DNA of 64,000 bases from Alitibacter langaaensis DSM 22999 (GCF_003096995.1 NZ_QENU01000008.1:23410-87409); one strand, 5' to 3'; positions 50,174 through 59,446 are shown, counted from the first letter of the stretch. The notes: generated by a model not told the origin, from the sequence alone. Translations and numbers: made by a program.

Positions 50174-50277
50174 ATTTACGAGCCATATCATTAACCAACA
50201 AATGATATGGTTTATCATTTTTCTGATTGGTTATTTCATAGTAAGCAAAGTGCGGTTAAATAATTAGGAGATTTTTT

Positions 50278-51024
50278 ATGGCATTTGAAATCACATTCTG
50301 CCAGCAAGCTGGTAACAGTAAAAAGCAAAATCAAGATGCGTTATTCAATGGCGTAAACCTTTATCAATGGAAGTTAAAAAACGCCGAAAGTGTGATTTTA
50401 AATGATGAAAAGGTCATTCTAGGTGTTGCCGATGGTATTTCTAATAGCTTAAAACCCCAACTTGCTAGCCGATTTTTAATGGAAAAATTAAGTCAATGTC
50501 AAAAACTTAATTCCACTTGGCTAAAAGCCGCACAAAATGAATTGAGCGAACAATATACCCAATCTTATTTCGGAACAAGTAGCACTTTTGTTGCTTGCGA
50601 ACTTAATAAAGATGGCGCGGGAAAAATAGTCAACACAGGCGACAGCCGAGCTTATAAAATTACAGTAAATGGCGAATGGCAACAGCTTAGTTTTGATCAT
50701 ACCATTTTGGCTGAAATGCAAGCTCAAGGCTTAGTTGATGAAAAAAGAGAATACGCAGCAATGTATCAAGCGTTATCCGATTGTATTAGTGCGGACTTTG
50801 ATAGTGCGGATTTCCGCATTCATGTTGCTGAATTTCAGCTAGCTAAAGGTGAAAGCATATTACTTTGTTCAGACGGCTTATATAATTACATCACACCTAC
50901 ACATATTAACCAAATCTGGAAACACTACCCTAATAACATTGAACGGCTGCAAACCTGCAGAAAAATGGTCAAAAAGCACCACTTGTACGATGATTTTTCT
51001 GCTATTGTTTGTCAGTTTTTATAA
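50278..51024 (+). CDS. PP2C-type serine/threonine phosphatase
   Basis: A metal-dependent protein phosphatase domain of 248 residues with all family motifs: NQDAL (D20), GVADGIS (D52, G53), FGTSSTFVAC (98-107), NTGDSRAY (119-126), LLCSDGL (D199) and YDDFSAIVC (D239). No transmembrane helix or regulatory sensor domain is attached. It follows the WYL gene by 104 bases and precedes the Sir2 gene by 60 bases, on the same strand. Bacterial PP2Cs usually oppose a Ser/Thr kinase; none is seen in the window, so its substrate is not evident. Confidence 0.88.
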   Translation: MAFEITFCQQAGNSKKQNQDALFNGVNLYQWKLKNAESVILNDEKVILGVADGISNSLKPQLASRFLMEKLSQCQKLNSTWLKAAQNELSEQYTQSYFGTSSTFVACELNKDGAGKIVNTGDSRAYKITVNGEWQQLSFDHTILAEMQAQGLVDEKREYAAMYQALSDCISADFDSADFRIHVAEFQLAKGESILLCSDGLYNYITPTHINQIWKHYPNNIERLQTCRKMVKKHHLYDDFSAIVCQFL

Positions 51025-51084
51025 TCTTGCGACACAACTTTTCGCGCCCCTACTTACAATACTTAAAAGATCAAGGGGGAACCG

Positions 51085-51906
51085 ATGAAAAATGATTTTA
51101 ATTATGCTGTTGAGCTTATTCATCAAGCTGACGGCATTTTAATTACCGCAGGGGCTGGAATGTCTGTTGATAGTGGCTTACCTGATTTTAGAAGTGTTGG
51201 CGGATTATGGAATGCTTATCCCCCACTTAAAAAGTTTAATGTGCAATTTATCGATATTGCAACACCGCTTGTCTATGAGCAACGCCCCGAACTAGCCAAA
51301 TGGTTTTTCGCTCATCGCTTAAATCAGTATCGCCAAACAGAACCCCACGAAGGCTATGTAATGTTAAAACGCTGGGCGGAAAATAAACAATATGGTTATT
51401 TTGTATTTACCAGCAATGTAGATGGGCATTTCCGCAAGGCTGGTTTTCTTGAAAATCGCATTTATGAATGTCACGGCACATTAGACCGCTTACAATGCGT
51501 GAATAACTGCCAAAACCAATCTTGGTGGGCTGATGATTATCATCCTGTTACAGATGATGAGCAATGCATCGTGGTGAGTGAAGTACCAACCTGCCCAAAT
51601 TGCGGAGGTTTAGCGCGACAAAATGTAATGATGTTTAATGACTATACTTATTGCGAAAGTTACCAACTCGGCAAATACGCACTACTCTGTGAATGGTTAC
51701 GCCAAACCCAACGCCCTGTTGTTATTGAAATTGGTGCCGGAAAAGCCGTCCCAACAGTACGTACTTTTTCTGAACGCATCGCCAAACAGAAAAAAGGTGG
51801 CTTAATTCGTATTAACCCGATTGAAGCAGGCGTACCTAAAATGCATTTTTTAAGTTTAGAAATGGGCGGATTGCATGCATTAAAAACGATTGATGAAATG
51901 TTGTAA
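51085..51906 (+). CDS. Sir2-family NAD-dependent protein deacylase / ADP-ribosyl-transfer enzyme
   Basis: Sirtuin of 273 residues. NAD-binding GAGMSVDSGLPDFRS is at 23-37, TSNVDGH at 109-115, and the catalytic His in ECHGTLD (H130). Four zinc Cys are present (C138, C142, C170, C173), with a slightly non-standard CVNNC spacing (x3) in the first pair. The region normally reading GTSxxVxP is replaced by EIGAGKAVPTVR. This makes NAD-dependent deacylation likely, but mono-ADP-ribosylation or NAD hydrolysis are equally compatible with the family. Ribosome site AAGGGGGA. It lies downstream of WYL and PP2C genes in the islet. Confidence 0.85.
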   Translation: MKNDFNYAVELIHQADGILITAGAGMSVDSGLPDFRSVGGLWNAYPPLKKFNVQFIDIATPLVYEQRPELAKWFFAHRLNQYRQTEPHEGYVMLKRWAENKQYGYFVFTSNVDGHFRKAGFLENRIYECHGTLDRLQCVNNCQNQSWWADDYHPVTDDEQCIVVSEVPTCPNCGGLARQNVMMFNDYTYCESYQLGKYALLCEWLRQTQRPVVIEIGAGKAVPTVRTFSERIAKQKKGGLIRINPIEAGVPKMHFLSLEMGGLHALKTIDEML

Positions 51907-52001
51907 TCAGATATTGTTTAGGTATAGAGCCGCTTAGATTGACGTTATTATATAAGTTGTTATATAAACAAGATGTAAAAGATCAGGTTTGATCTGCCCC
52001 A

Positions 52002-52064
52002 AATAATCCAGCAATAAACAACAAGTGCGGTCAAATTTTTTAAAATTTTTGACCGCACTTTTTT
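52002..52064. repeat. Right copy of direct repeat (glpK end plus terminator)
   Basis: AATAATCCAGCAATAA at 52002-52017 and an identical 42-base inverted-uptake block at 52023-52064 duplicate the glpK stop/terminator at 48285-48346. Here no glpK gene precedes it; the 51990-52003 bases resemble an IS end. The copy also forms the terminator behind tyrA (minus strand). Confidence 0.85.
52023..52064 (-). terminator. Terminator of tyrA (paired uptake sequences, bidirectional)
   Basis: AAGTGCGGTCAAA/TTTGACCGCACTT hairpin, identical to the glpK terminator; T-rich on both ends, so it can end tyrA from the right and the sirtuin transcript from the left. Confidence 0.85.
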
Positions 52065-52076
52065 TATCAACGAATT

Positions 52077-53201
52077 TTAGCTATTTCGATAATCATTTGC
52101 CTGTTGTAAAAGTTGGCGGCTTTCTTTCATAAACTGTTCAGAATATTCGCCAAACCATTCACGCACTTCGTTGAACGCGTTGATAAACCCTTGTTTATCG
52201 CCGTTTTCAAAGAATTTTAGGCTTTCTTCATAGCTTTGTTGTAGGCTTTCGATAACCTCTAAATTTTCAGATTTATCCATAATAATATCCGCATATAATC
52301 CGCCATCTTGGGCAAATAAACGCCCAATCATGGCAAGCTCTAAGCGATAAATAGGCGATGATAAAGCTAAAATGTTGGATAATTTAATTGGTTGGCGCGA
52401 TAAATGGTAGCCATTGGCAAAGGTAGAAAAATGGCGCAACGCTTGGATGTAGGTCATACTGCGATCATGCTCTGTTGCATCAACTTGGAACACTTTCGCT
52501 CCCCACATGGTGATTTGGTCAAGCAGCCATTGATAACGCTCAGGATAACGCCCATCACAACGCACCACCACTTGTTTCGCCATACTGGCGATGTCTGGTC
52601 CGAACATCGGGTGCAAGCCTAGCACCGCGCCTTTATGCACATTTAACATTTTTTCCAATGGCTGACGTTTCACCGAGGTTAAATCGGTCAGCAACATATT
52701 TTCCGTTAAATAGGGCTGTAATCGCTCAATCGTTTCCAAGGTTTTCGCAATCGGCACGCACACAATCACGACATCAGAATTTTCCAGAATTTTGTCCGCA
52801 CTTTGCCAATCATGGCTTCCCAAGGCTTGCACGTGATAGCATGAAGCACGCAAGAAACGCGCAAATAAACCACCTAATTTACCGTTTCCGCCAACAATCA
52901 CAATTTTTTTAATCTCGGGATTGACGGTTTTGAATCCATAATGATTTTCACTGGTATAAGATTCGCGCATTAAACGGCGTAGCACATCTTCGATCAAATC
53001 AGCGGGCACGCCCATATTTTCTGCCTCTTGGCGGCGAGCGGCTAGCATATCTGCTTCACGTTCAGGCACATAAATGGGCAAGCCATGTTCATGTTTGATT
53101 TCGCCTACTTTTTTCACTAAAGCTAAGCGTTTGGCAAAAAGGTCGATGAGCGCTTTATCTAGCACGTCAATTTCATTTCGGATTTCTTTTAATGCGTCCA
53201 T
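52077..53201 (-). CDS. tyrA: Chorismate mutase / prephenate dehydrogenase (T-protein)
   Basis: Carries out two steps to tyrosine: chorismate to prephenate to 4-hydroxyphenylpyruvate. The AroQ mutase domain (about 1-85; RNEIDVLDKALIDLFAKRL) is fused to an NAD-dependent dehydrogenase with a VIVGGNGKLGGLF-type Rossmann motif (about 102-114) and HPMFGPD (catalytic His near 197). Length 374 matches E. coli TyrA (373). It lies 81 bases downstream of aroG on the same strand, so the two aromatic-pathway genes probably share transcription as in aroF-tyrA operons. Confidence 0.95.
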   Translation of the reverse strand: MDALKEIRNEIDVLDKALIDLFAKRLALVKKVGEIKHEHGLPIYVPEREADMLAARRQEAENMGVPADLIEDVLRRLMRESYTSENHYGFKTVNPEIKKIVIVGGNGKLGGLFARFLRASCYHVQALGSHDWQSADKILENSDVVIVCVPIAKTLETIERLQPYLTENMLLTDLTSVKRQPLEKMLNVHKGAVLGLHPMFGPDIASMAKQVVVRCDGRYPERYQWLLDQITMWGAKVFQVDATEHDRSMTYIQALRHFSTFANGYHLSRQPIKLSNILALSSPIYRLELAMIGRLFAQDGGLYADIIMDKSENLEVIESLQQSYEESLKFFENGDKQGFINAFNEVREWFGEYSEQFMKESRQLLQQANDYRNS

Positions 53202-53234
53202 TTTATTTCTCTAAATGCATGAACTGAATACATG

Positions 53235-53257
53235 AAAGGACGCCTTTGGACGTCCTT
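53235..53257 (-). terminator. Possible weak hairpin after aroG
   Basis: AAGGACG and CGTCCTT pair around a 8-base loop between aroG and tyrA. The minus-strand tail is only three Ts, so it may allow read-through into tyrA. Confidence 0.35.
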
Positions 53258-53282
53258 AAGTGCGGTCAAAATTTGCGATATT

Positions 53283-54335
53283 TTAGCGATTTTTCAGATC
53301 CGCTGCAATTTTGCGTAGCAAATTCTCTGTGGTTTCCCAACCAATACAGGCATCGGTAATTGAGACGCCGTATTTCATTTCACTCACAGGCTGTTCTGCT
53401 GATTGGTTGCCTTCATTAATATTGCTCTCAATCATTAAGCCAATGATCGATTTTGAGCCATTGACAATTTGTTGAGTGGCATCTTCCGCAACAATAGGTT
53501 GGCGGCGATAATCTTTATTGGAATTGCCGTGGCTGCAATCAATCATAATGGCGGTTTCTAATCCTGCTTTGGCTAATTCTTCTTCACATTTTTGTACGAA
53601 CTCAGCCGTATAATTTGGCGCTTTTCCCCCGCGTAAAATCACATGTCCATCGGGGTTGCCCTCGGTGTGTAATAAATTCACTTGCCCTTTTTGGTTAATG
53701 CCAATAAAGCTATGCCCCATTGACGCCGCTTTCATACCATTAATTGCGGTGCCAAGGCTGCCGTCTGTACCATTTTTGAAGCCCACCGCCATAGATAAAC
53801 CCGAAGCAAGCTCACGGTGTGTTTGCGATTCTGTCGTGCGTGCGCCAATGGCAGACCAACTGAATAAATCCGCTAAATATTGTGGTGTCATTGGATCTAA
53901 AGCCTCAGTGGCTAGCGGCAAGCCCATTTCCACTAATTCTAATAACAATTGGCGAGCAATATGCAAGCCATGTTCAACATCAAAAGTGCCGTCAATTTTG
54001 GGATCGTTGATTAAACCTTTCCAGCCCACCGTGGTGCGCGGTTTTTCAAAATAAACACGCATAACCACATAAATTTGATCTTTTAATTCTTCTGACAAGG
54101 CTTTCAAACGTTTAGCATAATCCAATGCTGCAAGGGGATCGTGAATGGAACAAGGCCCGATCACCACCAATAAACGGTTGTCTTTTTTATGGATAATGTC
54201 AGAAATTTCACTACGATGCGTTTCGATTTGTGTACGCAATTCGGCGGGCAGTGGTAATTTTGTTTTTAATTCTGCGGGTGTGATGAGTACTTTTTCCGAA
54301 ACGATATGGACGTTATGGATACTATCTTTCTTCAT
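53283..54335 (-). CDS. aroG: 3-deoxy-7-phosphoheptulonate (DAHP) synthase, class I
   Basis: First step of the shikimate pathway, condensing PEP with erythrose-4-phosphate. Motifs GPCSIHDP, RVYFEKPRTTVGWKGLINDP, GARTTESQTHRELASGLS, VGFKNGTDGS and MIDCSHGNS are complete. Length 350 equals E. coli AroG; the isozyme type (feedback by Phe, Tyr or Trp) cannot be fixed by eye. Upstream lies a TyrR-like box. Ribosome site AAGGAAG is strong. Confidence 0.94.
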   Translation of the reverse strand: MKKDSIHNVHIVSEKVLITPAELKTKLPLPAELRTQIETHRSEISDIIHKKDNRLLVVIGPCSIHDPLAALDYAKRLKALSEELKDQIYVVMRVYFEKPRTTVGWKGLINDPKIDGTFDVEHGLHIARQLLLELVEMGLPLATEALDPMTPQYLADLFSWSAIGARTTESQTHRELASGLSMAVGFKNGTDGSLGTAINGMKAASMGHSFIGINQKGQVNLLHTEGNPDGHVILRGGKAPNYTAEFVQKCEEELAKAGLETAIMIDCSHGNSNKDYRRQPIVAEDATQQIVNGSKSIIGLMIESNINEGNQSAEQPVSEMKYGVSITDACIGWETTENLLRKIAADLKNR

Positions 54336-54374
54336 TTTGCCTTCCTTAGGTTGTAATTTTTTTAATACATTAAA

Positions 54375-54392
54375 TGTAACGATTAAGCTACA
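54375..54392 (-). promoter_or_regulatory. TyrR-like box before aroG
   Basis: TGTAAC-GATTAA-GCTACA has the TyrR layout TGTAAA-N6-TTTACA with 9 of 12 consensus positions, including the invariant G and C 14 bases apart. It sits 40 bases before the aroG start codon. Function is inferred. Confidence 0.45.
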
Positions 54393-54433
54393 TGATAAAT
54401 TTTAAAATTGCAACTACTCTTTTTAAAATTTAT

Positions 54434-54461
54434 AAAAAAATGACCGCACTTTAGGCGGTCA
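54434..54461 (-). terminator. Terminator of sppA
   Basis: TGACCGC (54441-54447) pairs with GCGGTCA (54455-54461); minus-strand tail TTTTTTT. It is made from an uptake core. Confidence 0.8.
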
Positions 54462-54467
54462 CTCGGT

Positions 54468-56336
54468 TTATTTGATATTCGCACAATTTAAACAATACAA
54501 ATATTGTCCTTTAGGATCGTTAAATTTAGTTAACAGTCCGAGCTCTTTTTGTATTTGTTGTGTGTCTTTCGGCAATCCCAACATTTCGCTGACAGAACTA
54601 CGCAACAACGCTTTGCTTTCTTGTTTAAAACTATTGAGTAAGGCATTAATGCCTGTTGCTTCTTCCGTGAGCCAAACCACATCAAAATCGGTCGGCGTAT
54701 CAGTTGCCAATTTGGCTTGCGCCAAGGCTTTTGCTTTTTCCACCGCCACTCGCATATTGCCAAGCTCGTCCACTAATTTATGTTGCAAGGCTTCTTGACC
54801 GAGCCACACTTGCCCTTGCGCAACTTTATCAACTTCGATTTTGGAAAGCTTACGCCCACGGCTTACCACCTCTAAAAACGCATCATAACCGTGTTCAATT
54901 TCAGCTTGGAATCGCTCGCTGACGGCTTTAGGCAATGTTTGTAAACTATTCACATTGGCAAAAGGCGATGTACTCACACCATCGGTGGAAATACCTGCTT
55001 TTTTAAGGGTTTTCTCAAAGGTTGGCAACATCGAAAAAATACCGATAGACCCAGTAATGGTGTTTTTATCGGCGACAATATAATCCGCAGTGCTAGAAAT
55101 CCAATATCCCCCAGACGCCGCCATACTCCCCATTGAAACCACAACAGGTTTGCCCAATTTTTGCAGCTGTTCCGTTTCTTGGCGAATTTTCTCTGAGGCA
55201 AAGGCACTGCCGCCTGGGCTATTTACGCGTAAAATCACGCCATTAATGCGATCATCTGATTGCGCTTTGCGTAACAGCGCGACAATACTATCGCCGCCAA
55301 CGTTTTCTTCATAAGACTCTCCATCGATAATCGTGCCTTCCACATTGATCACCGCAATATTATGGGGATATTTTATGCCATCTAAGCGATCAGGCAATGT
55401 CGCTAAATAGCTATCGAAATCAATGTGTTGGAAGTCGTCATCATCTGATTGCCCAAAAAGTGCGGTCAATTTTTCAGATAATTCTGACGGGGTCGCAAGC
55501 GCAGTCACCAACTGGCGTTGCATCACATATTTTGTGCTATTGCCGCCCAAGGCTTTGAGTTCTGTGAGATATTGTTCTGTAGCAGGCAAGACGGTCGTTT
55601 CTGGAATGTGGCGATTTTGTGCAATACCTTGTTTATAATTATTCCACATTTGGTTTAACCAGCGTGTCGTATTTTGTTTCGCATCAGGCGACATATCATC
55701 ACGCAAGAACGGCTCCACGGCGGATTTATAGGTTCCCACACGGAAAACATGCGGCGTGACTTCTAATTTATCCATCATCGATTTGAAATATAAATGCTGT
55801 GCAGAAAATCCTTGAATTCCTACATCGCCGACAGGATTAAGATAAATCTGATCGGCAAAGCTCGCTAAATAATATTGCGCTTGGCTATAATTATCCGCAT
55901 AAGCAATCACGGGTTTGCCAGACTGTTTAAAGCGGTTGATCGTAGAACCCAAATAATCCAATGCTGGCAAATCTGCCCCTTCAAAATAATTGAGATCGAG
56001 CACCAGCCCTTTGATTTTTTCATCTTCAGCCGCGTGATTAATGGCATACACCACATCAAAGGTGGAAATTTGCGTTGGCGCAGGTTGCCCATTGATTTCT
56101 TGCAACAGGGTTTGCCATTTCATATTCTCATCACGATTATCCGCCAAATAGCCATTCAAATTAAGCAACAATGCACTCGGCTGTTCTAGGGTTTCGGTGC
56201 TTTTATGGCTATGAAGCAGGCTAAATACGCTGATAACAAATAGCATAAAAACAAGAAAGAAAATATTCATGACAAGATCACGAATAAAATTGAATCCTTT
56301 CCAACACCATTTCAATACATTCCAAATAAATTTCAT
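54468..56336 (-). CDS. sppA: Signal peptide peptidase SppA, 67K type
   Basis: Membrane-bound serine protease that degrades cleaved signal peptides. One N-terminal helix (about 19-45) is followed by two tandem S49 domains; the Lys of the catalytic pair is in HVFRVGTYKSAVEPF (about 196-210) and the Ser in VSMGSMAASGGYWISS (about 400-415), as in E. coli where the dyad is shared between domains. Length 622 (E. coli 618). The frame opens upstream at a TTG, but the ATG at 56336 with GAGA ahead is preferred. An uptake core is inside near 55458. Confidence 0.93.
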   Translation of the reverse strand: MKFIWNVLKWCWKGFNFIRDLVMNIFFLVFMLFVISVFSLLHSHKSTETLEQPSALLLNLNGYLADNRDENMKWQTLLQEINGQPAPTQISTFDVVYAINHAAEDEKIKGLVLDLNYFEGADLPALDYLGSTINRFKQSGKPVIAYADNYSQAQYYLASFADQIYLNPVGDVGIQGFSAQHLYFKSMMDKLEVTPHVFRVGTYKSAVEPFLRDDMSPDAKQNTTRWLNQMWNNYKQGIAQNRHIPETTVLPATEQYLTELKALGGNSTKYVMQRQLVTALATPSELSEKLTALFGQSDDDDFQHIDFDSYLATLPDRLDGIKYPHNIAVINVEGTIIDGESYEENVGGDSIVALLRKAQSDDRINGVILRVNSPGGSAFASEKIRQETEQLQKLGKPVVVSMGSMAASGGYWISSTADYIVADKNTITGSIGIFSMLPTFEKTLKKAGISTDGVSTSPFANVNSLQTLPKAVSERFQAEIEHGYDAFLEVVSRGRKLSKIEVDKVAQGQVWLGQEALQHKLVDELGNMRVAVEKAKALAQAKLATDTPTDFDVVWLTEEATGINALLNSFKQESKALLRSSVSEMLGLPKDTQQIQKELGLLTKFNDPKGQYLYCLNCANIK

Positions 56337-56461
56337 CGTTTTCTCTTTCAAGCTCCTAACAAATAAAACGGGCTTACTATAACAAAAAGCACTGTATTTT
56401 TCAGCGTCTATTTAAAACTGATGAAATTCTCAGCGCACTTTTTTGTCATCAGCAGTTTTTA

Positions 56462-56477
56462 TCGCAATCGTTTGCCT
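56462..56477 (+). promoter_or_regulatory. PurR operator of purEK
   Basis: TCGCAATCGTTTGCCT matches 13 of 16 positions of the PurR consensus with the central CGTTT intact. It lies 47 bases before the purE ATG, where a promoter would be. Confidence 0.75.
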
Positions 56478-56523
56478 AATATGTTATTCTTACGCCGATT
56501 TTCATCTTGATACAGGAACGACA

Positions 56524-57021
56524 ATGTCAAATTTATCCCCTAAAGTCGCCATTGTAATGGGCTCTAAAAGTGATTGGGCAACAATGCAAGAAGCCACGCT
56601 AATTTTAGATGAATTACAAGTGGCATATCACGTAGAAATCGTCTCTGCACATCGCACCCCTGACAAATTATTCCGTTTTGCCGAAAATGCTGAAACGAGC
56701 GGCTATAAAGTGATTATCGCTGGCGCAGGCGGTGCAGCACATTTGCCCGGTATGATCGCCGCCAAAACGCTCGTGCCAGTGTTGGGCGTGCCTGTCAAAA
56801 GTTCAATGCTCAGTGGTGTAGATAGCCTATACTCTATCGTCCAAATGCCAAAAGGCATTCCTGTAGGCACCCTTGCGATTGGTCCTGCGGGCGCGGCAAA
56901 TGCAGGTTTGTTGGCAGCACAAATTCTCGCCGCATGGGATGATGAATTGATTGCGCGTCTAAAAACATTCCGTGAAAAACAAACCAACCTTGTATTAGAT
57001 AATCCAGATCCAAGAGATTAA
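56524..57021 (+). CDS. purE: N5-carboxyaminoimidazole ribonucleotide mutase
   Basis: Moves the carboxyl group of N5-CAIR to carbon 4 in purine synthesis. [42 protein letters not shown] and [12 protein letters not shown] are the class I PurE motifs. The open frame starts at 56443, but the ATG at 56524 with AGGAAC gives the expected 165 residues (E. coli 169). Followed by purK after 3 bases. Confidence 0.96.
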   Translation: MSNLSPKVAIVMGSKSDWATMQEATLILDELQVAYHVEIVSAHRTPDKLFRFAENAETSGYKVIIAGAGGAAHLPGMIAAKTLVPVLGVPVKSSMLSGVDSLYSIVQMPKGIPVGTLAIGPAGAANAGLLAAQILAAWDDELIARLKTFREKQTNLVLDNPDPRD

Positions 57022-57024
57022 TGT

Positions 57025-58104
57025 ATGCAAAAAAGTGCTCTATATCCCACTATTTATGTGTTAGGCAATGGTCAACTTGGGCGAATGTTACGCTATGCTG
57101 GTGCGCCACTCGATATTCAAGTTGAACCATTGGCTTTTGATGCGCCTGTTTTTGATTTGCCCCAAAATGCGCTCATTACAGCGGAAATTGAACGCTGGGC
57201 AGAAACGCCATTAACCACAATGCTCGGCAACCACGAATTATTCGTCAATAAAAATGTATTCAGCAAAACCGCCGATCGTTTCACTCAAAAATCCCTTTTA
57301 GATGAACTCAATTTGCCTACATCGCCTTGGTGTTTAGTAAAAAGTGCGGTCGATTTTGAGAAAATTTTTAATGAAATTGGCGATAAAGTGGTCGTTAAAC
57401 GCCGTACTGGGGGCTATGACGGCCGTGGACAATGGATTGTTAGCACAGAAAATCAAAACGTGATCACCGATGAACTCTTTGGGGAAGTCATCGCAGAAAA
57501 ATTTATTCCCTTTGACGGCGAAGTTTCCATCGTGGGCGCACGTTTTCGTGATGGCACCACTCGCTTCTATCCCGTTACCCATAATCTGCAGCAAAATGGG
57601 ATCTTGCGTTATAGTGTTGCCGATGATTCTAACGCGCATTTGCAGCAACAGGCAGAGACAATGCTCGGCAAAGTGATGTCGCACTTAGATTATGTGGGCG
57701 TAATGGCGATGGAATGTTTTGTGGTGGATGGTAAATTATTGATTAATGAATTAGCGCCACGGGTGCATAATAGTGGACACTGGACTCAACTTGGTTGCTC
57801 AATCAGCCAATTTGAACTACATTTGCGCGCTTTACTTGATTTGCCAACGCCAGAATTACAAGTTTTTGCGCCGAGCGTGATGGTGAATCTCATCGGCACG
57901 GAACATAATCCGCAATGGCTCAATATGCCATTTAGCCAAGTGCATTGGTATGGCAAAGAAGTGCGTGCAGGTCGCAAAGTGGGGCATATTAATTTGACGC
58001 ATATGGATAAAAAAGTGCTGATTGCACAGCTGAACAAACTTCGTCATCAATTACCTGATGATTATCAATCGGGTTTAGATTGGGCGATTGAAAAATTGAA
58101 ATAA
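57025..58104 (+). CDS. purK: N5-carboxyaminoimidazole ribonucleotide synthetase
   Basis: ATP-grasp enzyme that carboxylates AIR with bicarbonate. GNGQLGRMLRYAGAPL at the N-terminus, VVKRRTGGYDGRGQW in the ATP-grasp domain, and ELAPRVHNSGHWT are diagnostic. Length 359 (E. coli 355). It is translationally linked to purE in a two-gene operon under PurR control. One uptake core falls near 57342. Confidence 0.96.
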   Translation: MQKSALYPTIYVLGNGQLGRMLRYAGAPLDIQVEPLAFDAPVFDLPQNALITAEIERWAETPLTTMLGNHELFVNKNVFSKTADRFTQKSLLDELNLPTSPWCLVKSAVDFEKIFNEIGDKVVVKRRTGGYDGRGQWIVSTENQNVITDELFGEVIAEKFIPFDGEVSIVGARFRDGTTRFYPVTHNLQQNGILRYSVADDSNAHLQQQAETMLGKVMSHLDYVGVMAMECFVVDGKLLINELAPRVHNSGHWTQLGCSISQFELHLRALLDLPTPELQVFAPSVMVNLIGTEHNPQWLNMPFSQVHWYGKEVRAGRKVGHINLTHMDKKVLIAQLNKLRHQLPDDYQSGLDWAIEKLK

Positions 58105-58117
58105 TCTAATTTAATAC

Positions 58118-58154
58118 GCGATTTATTAATGAATATTTAATAAATCGCTTTTTT
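58118..58154 (+). terminator. Terminator of purEK
   Basis: GCGATTTATTAA (58118-58129) and TTAATAAATCGC (58137-58148) form a perfect 12-base stem followed by six Ts. Confidence 0.9.
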
Positions 58155-58235
58155 ATTCAAATACTATTGCAATAAAACTCTGAAATCAGTATAAAAGAAC
58201 TATTCAATTTAACACAACATGTAAAGGATCAAAGT

Positions 58236-59426
58236 ATGTTTGAGAATATTAAAGCCGCGCCAGCGGATCCTATTTTAGGTTTAGGTGAAGCATTTAAAGC
58301 AGAAACTCGTAGCCCAAAAGTAAACCTAGGTATCGGTGTATATAAAGATGCACAGGGCAACACGCCAATTATGAAAGCAGTAAAAGAAGCGGAATCGCGT
58401 TTACTTGCTCAAGAAAGTACGAAAAACTATTTGGGCATTGATGGCGTACAAGAATTTAATGCACTAACACAAGAATTATTATTTGGTGCCGATTCTGAAA
58501 TCATCGCTCAAAAACGCGCTAAAACCGTGCAAAGTTTAGGCGGAACTGGCGCATTGCGCATTGCGGCTGAATTTATCAAACGCCAAACAAAAGCACAAAA
58601 TGTGTGGATTTCTGCGCCAACATGGCCAAACCACAATGCGATTTTTAATGCTGTGGGTATGACTATTCGCGATTATCGTTGGTATGACGCCGAAAAGAAA
58701 GCTTTAGACTGGGATAATTTAATCGCAGATTTAAGCAATGCCAGTGAAGGCGATGTGGTTTTATTACACGGCTGCTGCCATAACCCAACAGGGATCGATC
58801 CAACCCCAGAGCAATGGCAAGCCTTGGCTGATTTATCCGTGAAAAACGGTTGGTTGCCACTATTCGACTTCGCTTACCAAGGTTTAGGCAATGGTTTAGA
58901 TGAAGATGCGGTTGGATTACGCACATTTGCGAAATGTCATAAAGAATTATTAGTTTCAAGCTCATATTCTAAAAACTTCGGTTTATATAACGAGCGTGTC
59001 GGTGCCTTTACCTTAGTTGCGGAAAATGCCGAAGTGGCAGCTGTGGCTTTAACTCAAGTGAAAACTATCATTCGTACCATTTATTCAAACCCGGCTTCAC
59101 ACGGTGCAGCAACAGTGGCAACTGTATTGTCTGACGCTAAATTGCGTGCTGAATGGGATGCGGAACTCACAGAAATGCGCAATCGTATCAAACAAATGCG
59201 TGGTAAATTTGTGGAATTATTGAAAGAATTCGGCGCACAGCAGAATTTCAATTTTATTACTGAACAAAATGGTATGTTCTCTTTCAGTGGCTTAACCGCA
59301 GAACAAGTTGATCGCTTAAAAGACGAATTTGCGATTTACGCTGTTCGCTCTGGTCGTATCAACGTGGCGGGTATTACCGAAGATAATATTCGTTATTTAT
59401 GTGAAAGTATTGTAAAAGTACTTTAA
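58236..59426 (+). CDS. aspC: Aspartate/aromatic aminotransferase (class I)
   Basis: Pyridoxal-phosphate aminotransferase, transferring between glutamate and oxaloacetate (possibly aromatic keto acids as well). [16 protein letters not shown] near 30-45, [11 protein letters not shown] near 177-187, and the cofactor lysine in [17 protein letters not shown] near 240-255 define the AspC/TyrB group. Length 396 equals E. coli AspC. AspC versus TyrB cannot be decided by eye with full certainty; Pasteurellaceae usually carry one such gene. Ribosome site AAAGGATC. Confidence 0.9.
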   Translation: MFENIKAAPADPILGLGEAFKAETRSPKVNLGIGVYKDAQGNTPIMKAVKEAESRLLAQESTKNYLGIDGVQEFNALTQELLFGADSEIIAQKRAKTVQSLGGTGALRIAAEFIKRQTKAQNVWISAPTWPNHNAIFNAVGMTIRDYRWYDAEKKALDWDNLIADLSNASEGDVVLLHGCCHNPTGIDPTPEQWQALADLSVKNGWLPLFDFAYQGLGNGLDEDAVGLRTFAKCHKELLVSSSYSKNFGLYNERVGAFTLVAENAEVAAVALTQVKTIIRTIYSNPASHGAATVATVLSDAKLRAEWDAELTEMRNRIKQMRGKFVELLKEFGAQQNFNFITEQNGMFSFSGLTAEQVDRLKDEFAIYAVRSGRINVAGITEDNIRYLCESIVKVL

Positions 59427-59446
59427 TACAAAAATTTGAAAAAAAT

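Noticed and set aside
53655..54405. 132- and 86-codon frames antisense to aroG and its leader
   Set aside because: Shadow frames of aroG; no independent support.
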